DNA of 7,977 nucleotides from Flavobacteriaceae bacterium (GTDB taxonomy: Bacteria > Bacteroidota > Bacteroidia > Flavobacteriales > Flavobacteriaceae). Where the stretch lies: NCBI GenBank assembly GCA_002713705.1, contig PAUJ01000006.1, positions 213,859 to 221,835 on the forward strand. The letters are read 5' to 3'. Under the pieces are notes generated by a model. The model was not told the DNA's origin. It searched no databases and was given only the letters and a program-made list of their open reading frames with translations. Positions 1 through 6,665 of the stretch are shown piece after piece (within the stretch, counting starts at the first letter, position 1; each line of letters opens with the position of its first letter). The position numbers and the translations under genes are program-made.

Positions 1-558
1 ATTAAAGCTTGGAAAACAGGAACAACTGGCTATCCTTTAATCGATGCTTGTATGCGTGCGGTTGAACAAACTGGATGGATTAATTTTAGAATGCGTGCCA
101 TGGTAGTTTCCTTTTTCACTATGAATTTAGATCAAGATTGGCGTGATGGCACCTATCATTTGGCCCGACAGTTTTTAGACTATGAGCCGGGTATTCATTA
201 TCCTCAGTTTCAGATGCAAGCTGGGACTACTGGTATTAATACTGTACGTTTATACAATCCTGTGAAAAACTCTCAAGAACACGATCCAGAAGGTATATTT
301 ATTAAAAAATGGATTCCAGAACTTGCCAATGTTCCTAATAACCATATACATGAGCCCTGGAAAATGACCAATATGGAGCAGATTTTTTGCGGGCTTATTA
401 TAGGAGAGGATTATCCGCTTCCTATTGTCGAATTACAAGAAAGTGCTCGAATTGCTAGAGATAAAATTTGGGGACATAAAAAGCATCCCGCGGTGCAAAA
501 AGATAAAAAACGATTATTAAACACACACGTAAATAGAAGACATAATGATTTACACTAG
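1..558 (+). CDS. Cryptochrome/photolyase FAD-binding domain, C-terminal part (5' end outside the window)
   Basis: The reading frame is open from base 1, so the ATG at 52 is internal and the gene starts upstream of the window. The 185 residues seen are the C-terminal part of the helical FAD-binding domain of the photolyase/cryptochrome superfamily. Numbering from base 1, they show WKTGTTGYPLIDACMR (4-19), NFRMR (28-32), DWRDG (46-50), a loop FQMQAGTTGIN (70-80), YNP (85-87), a helix ending in WIPEL and the HEPWKM signature. Photolyases use light and FADH- to split UV dimers; cryptochromes use the same fold for signalling. The N-terminal antenna domain is missing from view, so repair or signalling cannot be decided. 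Trp47 matches E. coli PhrB W359, but no Trp follows until the KKW helix, so the usual W382 and W384 counterparts are absent. The gene overlaps the next by 14 bp. Confidence 0.93.
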   Translation: MKAWKTGTTGYPLIDACMRAVEQTGWINFRMRAMVVSFFTMNLDQDWRDGTYHLARQFLDYEPGIHYPQFQMQAGTTGINTVRLYNPVKNSQEHDPEGIFIKKWIPELANVPNNHIHEPWKMTNMEQIFCGLIIGEDYPLPIVELQESARIARDKIWGHKKHPAVQKDKKRLLNTHVNRRHNDLH

Positions 559-1171
559 CGAACAGATCAAAAAACTTGACAAAATTACAAGGTTAAAGAT
601 CATTAATTCCGTTACCGGTATAAAGCCTGGAAACCTTATCGGTACTATTGATAATAAAGGACAAACCAACTTGGCTATATTTAGTTCGGTAGTCCATTTA
701 GGCAGTAATCCTCCGCTATCGGGTTTTATTTCAAGACCTAAAGGAAAAGAATTTGGTCATACTTACCGAAATATTCAGGAAAACGGGCAGTATACGATTA
801 ACCATATTCACCCAGAATTTATAAAAAATGCTCATTACACCTCTGCAAAATTTGACGCTGCAGTTTCAGAGTTTGAATATTGTAACCTTTCGGAAGAATA
901 TCTAAAAGGTTTTAAAGCTCCATTTTTAAAAGAAAGTACTTTTAAAATGGGAATGTGTTTTAGAGAAGCTATAGACATTAAGTCTAATGGAACTATTTTA
1001 GTGGTAGGCGAAATTGAACATTTATTAATTCCAGATACCGCAATCGAAAATAACGATGTAGATTTAGAGCTCTCCGATAGTATTGGAATTTCGGGTTTAA
1101 ATAGTTATTATTCATTAAAAAAAATAGAAATCTATCCTTATGCAGCAGTAAGTGAAGTACCAGAATTTTAG
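545..1171 (+). CDS. Flavin reductase family protein (FMN-binding split barrel)
   Basis: This 208-residue protein matches the flavin-reductase-like split-barrel family. Recognisable blocks are KPGNLIGTID (27-36), NLAIFSSVVHLGSNPPLSGF (42-61), SRPKGKEF (63-70), NGQYTINH (80-87), HYTSAKFD (97-104), VSEF (107-110) and GEIEHL (155-160). Relatives bind FMN in the barrel and either reduce free flavin with NAD(P)H or use it in small-molecule redox reactions; the substrate cannot be read from the sequence. There is no signal peptide or membrane segment, so it is cytosolic. The ATG lies inside the end of the upstream photolyase gene (14 bp overlap) with only a weak purine stretch before it, which suggests translational coupling. 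Its place between two FAD photolyases makes flavin reduction for those enzymes a reasonable but unproven role. The length is normal for the family. Confidence 0.88.
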   Translation: MIYTSEQIKKLDKITRLKIINSVTGIKPGNLIGTIDNKGQTNLAIFSSVVHLGSNPPLSGFISRPKGKEFGHTYRNIQENGQYTINHIHPEFIKNAHYTSAKFDAAVSEFEYCNLSEEYLKGFKAPFLKESTFKMGMCFREAIDIKSNGTILVVGEIEHLLIPDTAIENNDVDLELSDSIGISGLNSYYSLKKIEIYPYAAVSEVPEF

Positions 1172-1173
1172 AA

Positions 1174-1302
1174 ATGAAAAAACAACACCTGCCTCAAAAA
1201 ATATGTTTGGTCTGTGAGCGTCCTTTTAATTGGCGTAAAAAATGGAAAAAAACATGGGATGAGGTTAAATATTGTAGCGAAGGTTGCAGAAAGAACAAAT
1301 GA
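1174..1302 (+). CDS. DUF2256 small zinc-finger-like protein
   Basis: This 42-residue basic protein starts 2 nt after the flavin reductase stop and ends in an ATGA overlap with the next gene. It has the DUF2256 pattern: a leading LPQKIC, then CLVC (C11, C14), RPFNWRKKW (16-24), a central WDEVKYC (28-34) and CSEGC (C34, C38). The four cysteines (CxxC, 19-residue spacer, CxxxC) very probably bind one zinc ion. Lys and Arg are abundant, which suits nucleic-acid or anionic-partner binding. The function of the family is not established; it is known for sitting next to photolyase/cryptochrome genes in many bacteria, as here. Because it is so short it is easily missed, but the cysteine pattern and tight spacing on both sides make it a confident call. 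Confidence 0.9.
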   Translation: MKKQHLPQKICLVCERPFNWRKKWKKTWDEVKYCSEGCRKNK

Positions 1303-2792
1303 AAAGTATCCACTTAATATTTCCACATCAACTATTTCAAGAATCTCCATTATTTGAAATAGACGTCCCTATATATATTGTTGAAGAATATTTATTCTTT
1401 AAACAGTATCCATTTCATAAACAAAAAATAGCTTTTCATAGAGCAACTATGAAGTGCTATGCAGATTTTATTCGGGAAACTAAAAATCTCGAAGTTTTTT
1501 ATGTCGAATCGATTGAAGAAATTTCGGATGTACGAATACTTATACCCGAATTAAAGCGTCAAGGTATAGGACACATACATTATATAGATCCTACAGATTA
1601 TTGGCTTCAAAAAAGATTAAATAGAAGTATTTGCGAAAGTGGAATGACTTTTACAGAACACAATTCGCCTTCCTTTTTAAATACTAAGGAAGATCTTGCT
1701 TCTTTCTTCCGCAGTGATAAAAAAAAATACCATCAAACAACCTTCTATATCGATCAGCGTAAAAAACGAAATATTCTTATAGAATCGGATGGAAAACCAT
1801 CTGGTGGCGCTTGGACATTTGATACAGAAAACAGAAAAAAATATCCAGCTAAAAAGACAGCCCCAATTGTTCAGTTTCCTGATATAGACCCTTATTACAT
1901 AGAAGCCAAAATATATGTTGAAACTCATTTTTCAAAACATTTAGGAAGCCTTACAGATTCTCCTTTATATCCAATAAATTTTAAAATAACAAAAGCTTGG
2001 TTAAATCAATTTTTTAAAGAACGTTTTAATGATTTTGGTATATATGAGGATGCCATTGTTGCAGAAAACTCTATATTAAATCATAGTGTACTAACACCGA
2101 TGTTAAATGTTGGTTTAATAAGTCCAAAAGAAATTATTGATGCTTGTCTACTTTACGCAAAAGAAAACAAGGTGCCAATAAACTCTACTGAGGGTTTTGT
2201 TCGTCAAATAATAGGATGGAGAGAATTTATAAGAGGTGTTTACATAACTAGAGGAAGCGAGGAGCGAACCACTAATTTTTGGAAATTTAAAAAGAAAATA
2301 CCTGTTTCTTTTTATACCGGTACAACCGGTATTCCGCCCATAGATATTACCATTAAAAAGGTATTAGAGACCGGCTATTGTCATCACATAGAACGCTTGA
2401 TGGTTTTAGGCAATTTCATGCTGTTATGCGAATTTGACCCAGACGATGTTTACCGCTGGTTCATGGAACTCTTTATAGACTCATATGACTGGGTAATGGT
2501 AACTAATGTATATGGAATGAGTCAATTCGCAGATGGAGGATTGATGGCTAGTAAACCTTATATAAGTGGTAGTAATTATTTAATGAAAATGAGCAATTAT
2601 AAAAAAGGCGAATGGCAAGCTGTTTGGGATGGTTTGTTTTGGCGCTTTATGAATAGCCATCGCGATTTCTTTTTATCAAATCCACGTTTGGGGATGCTCG
2701 TAAGAATGTTTGATAAAATGCCTATTGAAAAACAAGAAAATCATATCAAAAATGGAGAAGCATATCTAGAAACTTTAATGCATGAACTTTAG
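1299..2792 (+). CDS. DPRP/PhrB-type cryptochrome/photolyase lacking the Fe-S cluster cysteines
   Basis: A 497-residue protein of the deoxyribodipyrimidine photolyase-related class (bacterial (6-4) photolyase group, e.g. Agrobacterium PhrB). An N-terminal Rossmann-like part (about 1-160) begins LIFPHQLF and includes FHRATMKCY (46-54). The helical FAD part carries STEGFVRQIIGWREFIRG (296-313), GYCHHIERLM (359-368, with the HHxxR motif at H362, H363, R366), GMSQFADGG (406-414) and HRDFFLSNPRLG (454-465). Family members normally hold a [4Fe-4S] cluster on four Cys. Here the first position is P347, and the three-Cys loop after MSNY (431-434) is replaced by a shorter KKGEWQAVWDG. The five Cys present (53, 112, 283, 361, 377) do not form the pattern. 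I chose ATG 1299 over TTG 1284 because it makes an ATGA overlap with DUF2256 and fits the family N-terminus. The likely role is light-driven repair of UV lesions or light sensing. Confidence 0.9.
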   Translation: MKSIHLIFPHQLFQESPLFEIDVPIYIVEEYLFFKQYPFHKQKIAFHRATMKCYADFIRETKNLEVFYVESIEEISDVRILIPELKRQGIGHIHYIDPTDYWLQKRLNRSICESGMTFTEHNSPSFLNTKEDLASFFRSDKKKYHQTTFYIDQRKKRNILIESDGKPSGGAWTFDTENRKKYPAKKTAPIVQFPDIDPYYIEAKIYVETHFSKHLGSLTDSPLYPINFKITKAWLNQFFKERFNDFGIYEDAIVAENSILNHSVLTPMLNVGLISPKEIIDACLLYAKENKVPINSTEGFVRQIIGWREFIRGVYITRGSEERTTNFWKFKKKIPVSFYTGTTGIPPIDITIKKVLETGYCHHIERLMVLGNFMLLCEFDPDDVYRWFMELFIDSYDWVMVTNVYGMSQFADGGLMASKPYISGSNYLMKMSNYKKGEWQAVWDGLFWRFMNSHRDFFLSNPRLGMLVRMFDKMPIEKQENHIKNGEAYLETLMHEL

Positions 2793-2821
2793 CTGTAAAA
2801 TAAAGAAGTTTATTTCTAGCT
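2791..2821 (+). terminator. Probable terminator of the photolyase operon
   Basis: An imperfect hairpin starts at the stop codon of the second photolyase. AGCT (2791-2794) pairs with AGCT (2818-2821), and AAATAAA (2798-2804) pairs with TTTATTT (2809-2815), with a 3/2-nt internal loop and a GAAG tetraloop. A T-rich stretch follows. The stem is AT-rich, so the strength is uncertain. Confidence 0.45.
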
Positions 2822-2905
2822 TGTTATCCTTATATTTATTGGTTTATTAAGTTAGAAAATCAAGCAAAATAAGAATATAAAATTGTTAAATTAAAAATAA
2901 TACTG

Positions 2906-3331
2906 ATGCTATTTAATACCTCATACACCAATAAAGAATACACGAAAGAAAGTGCCAATTTGGTAGGCAAAGCATATACTTATTTTGAAAAAATAAAAAT
3001 GGGAGGTAATGGCTCTAGCAGGTTAATTATAAAAGAGTTAAGCCCTAACCTAGAACCAAAAAATATGCAAAAGACTGCTATTAATTATGCAAATATTGAA
3101 TTACGTCCTATGGGAATTATTATACATTTTGCGAATAGGTTAGATCGTTATTCATGGATTATACCTTATTATCGTTTAGTTAGCTATAGTAATCTTGCCT
3201 TTAGCATACATTCCAATGGGAATTTTATAAAGTTCAATAAAAACAAGAACTATCGGAACAATAAAAAGTTTATCAATAAAATGATAGATTTAAAAATAAA
3301 TCAATTAAAGTTAGGGTACTATGATGCTTAA
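2906..3331 (+). CDS. Conserved-looking hypothetical protein
   Basis: A 141-residue protein with no signal peptide, no membrane helix and a basic Lys/Asn-rich C-terminal half. I recall similar unnamed proteins from Flavobacteria but cannot attach a function. Notable segments are ELRPMGIIIHF (65-75), NRLDRYSWIIPYYRL (77-91) and a NKNKNYRNNKKFINKMIDLK stretch (111-130). The alternation of short hydrophobic strands (IELRPMGIIIHFAN, WIIPYYRLVSY, LAFSIHSNGNFIKF) followed by a C-terminal helix resembles a small PH-like beta fold, but this is only a visual impression. It lies 113 nt downstream of the photolyase operon and its terminator-like hairpin, so it may have its own promoter. It converges with the glutathione peroxidase gene with 4 bp between stop codons. 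No convincing Shine-Dalgarno precedes the ATG. Confidence 0.7.
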   Translation: MLFNTSYTNKEYTKESANLVGKAYTYFEKIKMGGNGSSRLIIKELSPNLEPKNMQKTAINYANIELRPMGIIIHFANRLDRYSWIIPYYRLVSYSNLAFSIHSNGNFIKFNKNKNYRNNKKFINKMIDLKINQLKLGYYDA

Positions 3332-3341
3332 TGCATCATAG
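3319..3341. terminator. Shared bidirectional terminator-like hairpin over both stop codons
   Basis: CTATGATGC (3319-3327) and GCATCATAG (3333-3341) form a perfect 9-bp stem with a TTAAT loop. The hairpin contains the TAA of the hypothetical gene and the TGA of the convergent glutathione peroxidase. A T-rich run follows on the plus strand, and a weaker T-rich run follows on the minus strand inside the neighbouring coding end. Confidence 0.55.
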
Positions 3342-3860
3342 ATTCTTTGTTATTTTTAAACTAGTTGGTGCTGTAGCAGACAAATAGTAATCGATAAACT
3401 CTCCATTGGACCCTACTAAATATTTTTGAAAATTCCATTTTACTTTAGAATCTTTTTTTCCGTTTAAATATTTGGATGTAAGCCACTTATATAAAGGGTG
3501 TTGTCTGCTTCCTTTTACATCAATCTTTTCAGTAAGTAAAAATGTAACACCAAAATTTAAGGTACAAAACTCTTGAATTTGCTTAGCGTCTCCCGGTTCT
3601 TGTTTCCCAAATTGATTACAAGGTAAACCTATTACAACGAGATCTTCTGCATAGTTGTCGCTTAAAGTTTGTAACTCTTTATATTGTTTTGTAAACCCGC
3701 ATTTAGAAGCTACGTTAACAAAGAGTATTTTCATATTCTTAAAATCTGTAAGTATAATTGGTAGCCCCTTTATATTATTTATAGCGATGGAATAAATAGA
3801 TTCCGTTTCTGGTTCTTTAGGAGCTCTCGCTGCTAATTTTGCTTTATTAATAGTTTTCAT
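3336..3860 (-). CDS. Glutathione peroxidase (thioredoxin-dependent, Cys type)
   Basis: A 174-residue thiol peroxidase of the glutathione peroxidase family, which reduces hydrogen peroxide and organic or lipid hydroperoxides. The active-site signature is FVNVASKCGFT with peroxidatic Cys54. The other catalytic residues are Gln83 in GLPCNQFG (78-85) and Trp142-Asn143 in WNFQKYLV (142-149). Cys99 in QEFCTLNF sits where the resolving cysteine of plant and bacterial thioredoxin-type enzymes lies, so thioredoxin rather than glutathione is the likely reductant. The core begins at SIYSIAI (21-27). The preceding 20 residues are a charged extension with no hydrophobic signal core, so the enzyme is probably cytosolic and Ile44 or later starts are too late for the fold. 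It converges on the hypothetical gene and stands alone on its strand. No clear promoter could be picked upstream. Confidence 0.93.
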   Translation of the reverse strand: MKTINKAKLAARAPKEPETESIYSIAINNIKGLPIILTDFKNMKILFVNVASKCGFTKQYKELQTLSDNYAEDLVVIGLPCNQFGKQEPGDAKQIQEFCTLNFGVTFLLTEKIDVKGSRQHPLYKWLTSKYLNGKKDSKVKWNFQKYLVGSNGEFIDYYLSATAPTSLKITKNL

Positions 3861-4057
3861 AATTATATCTTATGGTAGTTAATAACTGTTAATTTGAACT
3901 ATTTTCCATCAAAAGAGCAGACATTAGAATCATTTTTAAAATACTTTAAAATATTTAGGAGTATAAAATTATTTTTTAGTTAGAATACCTTTTCGATCTC
4001 CTACAAATAATTTGTTTTTTGTTCTTTAAGTAATTGTCTTTAAATTTCTAAAAATAA

Positions 4058-4088
4058 TTTAAACTCTAACACAAAAGTACTAATTTTG
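4058..4088 (+). promoter_or_regulatory. Bacteroidota-type promoter for the FAD oxidoreductase
   Basis: TAATTTTG (4081-4088) matches the Bacteroidota -7 consensus TAnnTTTG exactly. TTTA (4058-4061), 19 nt upstream, is one base from the -33 TTTG element. Transcription would begin a few bases after 4088, giving a leader of roughly 30 nt before ATG 4124. This also argues against the GTG at 4100 as the start. Confidence 0.5.
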
Positions 4089-4123
4089 TTAGTGGTGATG
4101 TGTGTAAAGTAAATAAAATTAAA

Positions 4124-5389
4124 ATGAATAAACAAGACCATAAAATACATATCATAGGTGGAGGGATTAGTGGTTTAATAGCCGCAAAAGTATTAGAGGA
4201 ACACGGTATTTATCCTATTCTTTTAGAAGCTACAGACCGCGTTGGTGGAAGAGTAAAAACAGATATTGTATCTGGCTATCAATTAGATCATGGATTTCAG
4301 GTATTATTGACATCTTATCCTGCTGCTCAGAAACACCTTGAATTTAAAGCTTTAGAATTACAAAAATTCCTGCCTGGGGCTGCTATTTTTAAAAATAAAA
4401 AACAAGTAACCATCGGAGATCCTTTAAGAGATTTTTCCTTGCTATTATCAACATTATTCTCTAAAATAGGAACTTTTTCAGATAAAATTAAAATTCTCAA
4501 ACTAAACCAAAGATTAAAGCAAAAAGAAATTTCTGCTATTTTTTTAGAAAAAGAACAGAGTACCATATCTTATTTAAAAGATTTAGGTTTTTCTGTTTAC
4601 ATAATAGACTGTTTTTTTAAACCCTTTTTTAGCGGTATATTTCTTGAAAACAAATTAGAAACTTCCAGCAGAATGTTTGAATTTGTTTATAAAATGTTTG
4701 GAGAAGGTCATGCTGCCATACCAAAGGATGGTATAGAAGCCATACCAAAGCAACTTTTTCAAAATTTAAAGCACACCGTTTTTAAGTTTCATACCAAGGT
4801 AGCAGCAATAAATGATAGCGCTATAGTTCTCGAAAATGGAGCCCAATTAGAAAGTGATTATACTATTATAGCAACTGAAGCTAGTAGGTTAATTAAAAAT
4901 TTAAAAAATCAATCTATACAATGGAAATCTTGCGATACTCTATATTTTGAAACGGAAAATAGAACTATTAAAAAACCATTAATTGGCCTGATTCCTAAAA
5001 ATGACACTTTGATTAATAATATTTTTTACCACACAAGTTTTAAAACTTCTAGCCAACCCAAAAAAGAATTGCTTTCTGTTACCGTTGTCGATCCTAAAAA
5101 TTTTGATAAAGAGCTGCTTATTGAACATGTCAAAAAGGAATTAAATGAACTTTGTGGTATCAGTTCTTGCACATTTATAAAGCATTATCGAATTCCTATG
5201 GCATTGCCAAAATTAAATAATATACAATACAAAATGTCTTCATTGGAAACGAGATTAAGCACAGGAATTTTTCTAGCGGGAGATACCCAATTAAATGGTT
5301 CTTTAAACGCAGCAATACTATCTGGAGAAAATGCAGCCCTTGGAGTTATTGAGTCGCTAAGGCAAGGAAGAAAATCACTGAAAATTTAA
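4124..5389 (+). CDS. FAD-dependent oxidoreductase, flavin amine oxidase fold
   Basis: A 421-residue flavoprotein of the NAD(P)/FAD-dependent amine oxidase, phytoene desaturase and protoporphyrinogen oxidase superfamily. The N-terminal dinucleotide-binding motif is HIIGGGISGL (9-18), ending at ribose-binding Glu35 in LLEATDRVGGR (33-43), the usual second motif. DHGFQVLLTSYPAAQ follows soon after. The C-terminal FAD-binding motif is IFLAGD (382-387), followed by NGSLNAAILSGENAA. The middle (FKPFFSGIFLE, SSRMFEFVYKMFGEG) is the substrate-binding part. There is no signal peptide, so it is probably cytosolic or peripheral. The substrate cannot be read from the sequence. In-frame GTG at 4100 would add eight residues, but ATG 4124 has an A-rich leader and suits the promoter spacing. 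The gene lies near the photolyase cluster, hinting at a light-related role; that is inference. Confidence 0.88.
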   Translation: MNKQDHKIHIIGGGISGLIAAKVLEEHGIYPILLEATDRVGGRVKTDIVSGYQLDHGFQVLLTSYPAAQKHLEFKALELQKFLPGAAIFKNKKQVTIGDPLRDFSLLLSTLFSKIGTFSDKIKILKLNQRLKQKEISAIFLEKEQSTISYLKDLGFSVYIIDCFFKPFFSGIFLENKLETSSRMFEFVYKMFGEGHAAIPKDGIEAIPKQLFQNLKHTVFKFHTKVAAINDSAIVLENGAQLESDYTIIATEASRLIKNLKNQSIQWKSCDTLYFETENRTIKKPLIGLIPKNDTLINNIFYHTSFKTSSQPKKELLSVTVVDPKNFDKELLIEHVKKELNELCGISSCTFIKHYRIPMALPKLNNIQYKMSSLETRLSTGIFLAGDTQLNGSLNAAILSGENAALGVIESLRQGRKSLKI

Positions 5390-5434
5390 TAATTTTTATT
5401 GCTAAACAAAATTTTATATAGTTATTGTCTTATT

Positions 5435-5474
5435 AGTTTATGTGCAGCTTAGTTCTATATTAATAACATAAACT
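5435..5474. repeat. Inverted repeat after the oxidoreductase gene
   Basis: AGTTTATGT (5435-5443) and ACATAAACT (5466-5474) are perfect 9-nt inverted arms with a 22-nt loop, about 45 nt past the oxidoreductase stop. The right arm is followed by A-rich, not T-rich, sequence, so it is not a typical plus-strand terminator. It may simply stabilise a 3' end or be a chance match in AT-rich DNA. Confidence 0.35.
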
Positions 5475-5542
5475 TTAAAAAAAATTAAAGGTAATATTCT
5501 TTTGTAATTTAAAATAAAAACTTTCCACTAAGGCGAAGTCAT

Positions 5543-5574
5543 AAAAAAACCACCCTAAATTAATAGAGTGGTTT
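5543..5574 (-). terminator. Rho-independent terminator of the BspA-like gene
   Basis: On the minus strand AAACCACTCT (5574-5565) pairs with AGGGTGGTTT (5556-5547), a 10-bp stem with one mismatch and an 8-nt loop. A run of Ts (complement of 5543-5549) follows directly. It lies 24 bp beyond the stop codon at 5598, as expected for that gene. Confidence 0.8.
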
Positions 5575-5597
5575 ATAAGGTATTTAATTGTTTAGGA

Positions 5598-6335
5598 TTA
5601 ATTCTTTATAAACTTTCTATTGGTTTGACTCACACCATTTGAAATGTTAATGATATAAACACCTTTTGATAATTCACTTACATCTATTTTATCAGTATAA
5701 CTTTCAGCAATTACTTCAGCACCTAAAAGATTATAGATAGAAATATTTACAGAATTTTCAATACCATCTATCATTAAGAAATCATTTGTAGGATTTGGAA
5801 AAACAGTAACAGATTCACTATTTAAATAATCCCCTACATTTAAGGGCTGGCACATTCCATCATCCTCAAAAACCCATTGAAATTGAGCCTCAATAATTGC
5901 TCTTGCTGCTGCCCCAAAACAATATTTAGTATCTATGGCGCCAAGTGTTACACCATTCGATAAGCTGCCTAAAGACTGCCAACCAATTAAAATGTTATCA
6001 TAATTTTCGGTAGTTAACCCAGAACCATCAAACATATTAATCATAGTAGTTACCTTACTTACGTCCCAAGAACTTAAATCTTCGTCAAAATTAGATTCAT
6101 TTAGGAATAAACTGGACATATCCACAATACCACTAGTACAAGTGGTTGTTGCATTAGCTGGTGTAATTTGTTCTTTGGTTCTTTTAGTATAAGTAATACC
6201 ATTAACAACGCCTTCTGCGCCGATTGCTGCATCTGTACACATACAAGTAAGCCCATTAGCGTTTAAATAAAAATCTTGTGCTAAAAGAGAACTTACAGAA
6301 AGTGTAAAAAAAAGTAAAAAAGTAATTGTTTTCAT
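5598..6335 (-). CDS. Short secreted BspA-like (DUF285) protein with T9SS type A sorting domain
   Basis: A 245-residue exported protein. Residues 1-20 form a Sec signal peptide (MKT, hydrophobic core FLLFFTLSVSSLL, then AQ). Residues 21-70 are a Cys-containing head with CMC (31-33), TKRTKEQITPANATTTCTSG and VDMSSLF, typical of flavobacterial BspA-like surface proteins. Residues 71-121 carry the DUF285 pattern: NFDEDLSSWDVSKVTTMINMF, then GLTTENYDNILIGWQS. A cap with YCFGAAARAII follows. Residues 178-245 are the T9SS type A sorting domain, with VFPNPTND (178-185), a beta core (NISIYNLLGAEVI) and a terminal GVYIINI...RKFIKN. The protein would cross the outer membrane by T9SS and be displayed or released. 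Family members usually have many DUF285 repeats; only about two partial units remain here, so it may be a contracted or minimal version. It is monocistronic with its own terminator. Confidence 0.88.
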   Translation of the reverse strand: MKTITFLLFFTLSVSSLLAQDFYLNANGLTCMCTDAAIGAEGVVNGITYTKRTKEQITPANATTTCTSGIVDMSSLFLNESNFDEDLSSWDVSKVTTMINMFDGSGLTTENYDNILIGWQSLGSLSNGVTLGAIDTKYCFGAAARAIIEAQFQWVFEDDGMCQPLNVGDYLNSESVTVFPNPTNDFLMIDGIENSVNISIYNLLGAEVIAESYTDKIDVSELSKGVYIINISNGVSQTNRKFIKN

Positions 6336-6459
6336 AATAATTTAGTTTTGTTATAAAAATTGGTTTCGTTTAAAAAATTGGTTTTATTAAAAAATATTCT
6401 CAATATAATAGATGAATTTTTGAAAATATTTCTTACAAATCACTTATTTATTGAAAGTG

Positions 6460-6491
6460 TAAACCTACAAACAAAAAAATATACAAACAAA
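6460..6491 (-). promoter_or_regulatory. Possible promoter of the BspA-like gene
   Basis: On the minus strand TAGGTTTA (6467-6460) differs from the TAnnTTTG consensus by one base. TTTG (6491-6488) lies 20 nt upstream, with a second TTTG copy directly after it. The leader would be over 100 nt long. In sequence this AT-rich such matches occur by chance. Confidence 0.25.
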
Positions 6492-6665
6492 TCGTGCATA
6501 AAAACCTACATTTTTTTTATTTATTTTTCTTAAAAAAAAAATTAACTATGTAGGAAATATCTTTTAAATAATTAAAATATAGGTTTAAAAACATAAAAAC
6601 TTTCTTTTTTTTAAATATGTTAAAGTTGTGTTAAAATATTTTTTCTATTTATTGTTAAATTAATA

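Noticed and set aside
580..587. CAAAATTA, an antisense match to the TAnnTTTG promoter element
   Set aside because: It lies inside the flavin reductase coding region, has no sensible downstream gene on the minus strand, and such 8-mers are expected by chance.
1284..1298. TTG at 1284 as start of the second photolyase
   Set aside because: It would add five residues and a 19-bp overlap with DUF2256; ATG 1299 gives the common ATGA overlap and the expected family N-terminus.
1677..1928. Minus-strand open frame inside the second photolyase gene
   Set aside because: It is antisense to a well-supported coding region; its translation is a low-complexity Phe/Ile/Ser-rich shadow with no recognisable motif.
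4100..4123. GTG at 4100 as start of the FAD oxidoreductase
   Set aside because: It would leave almost no leader after the predicted promoter; ATG 4124 directly precedes the dinucleotide-binding fold and has an A-rich upstream stretch.
4327..4566. Minus-strand open frame inside the FAD oxidoreductase gene
   Set aside because: Fully antisense to the flavoprotein and lacking any family motif; typical of AT-rich coding DNA.
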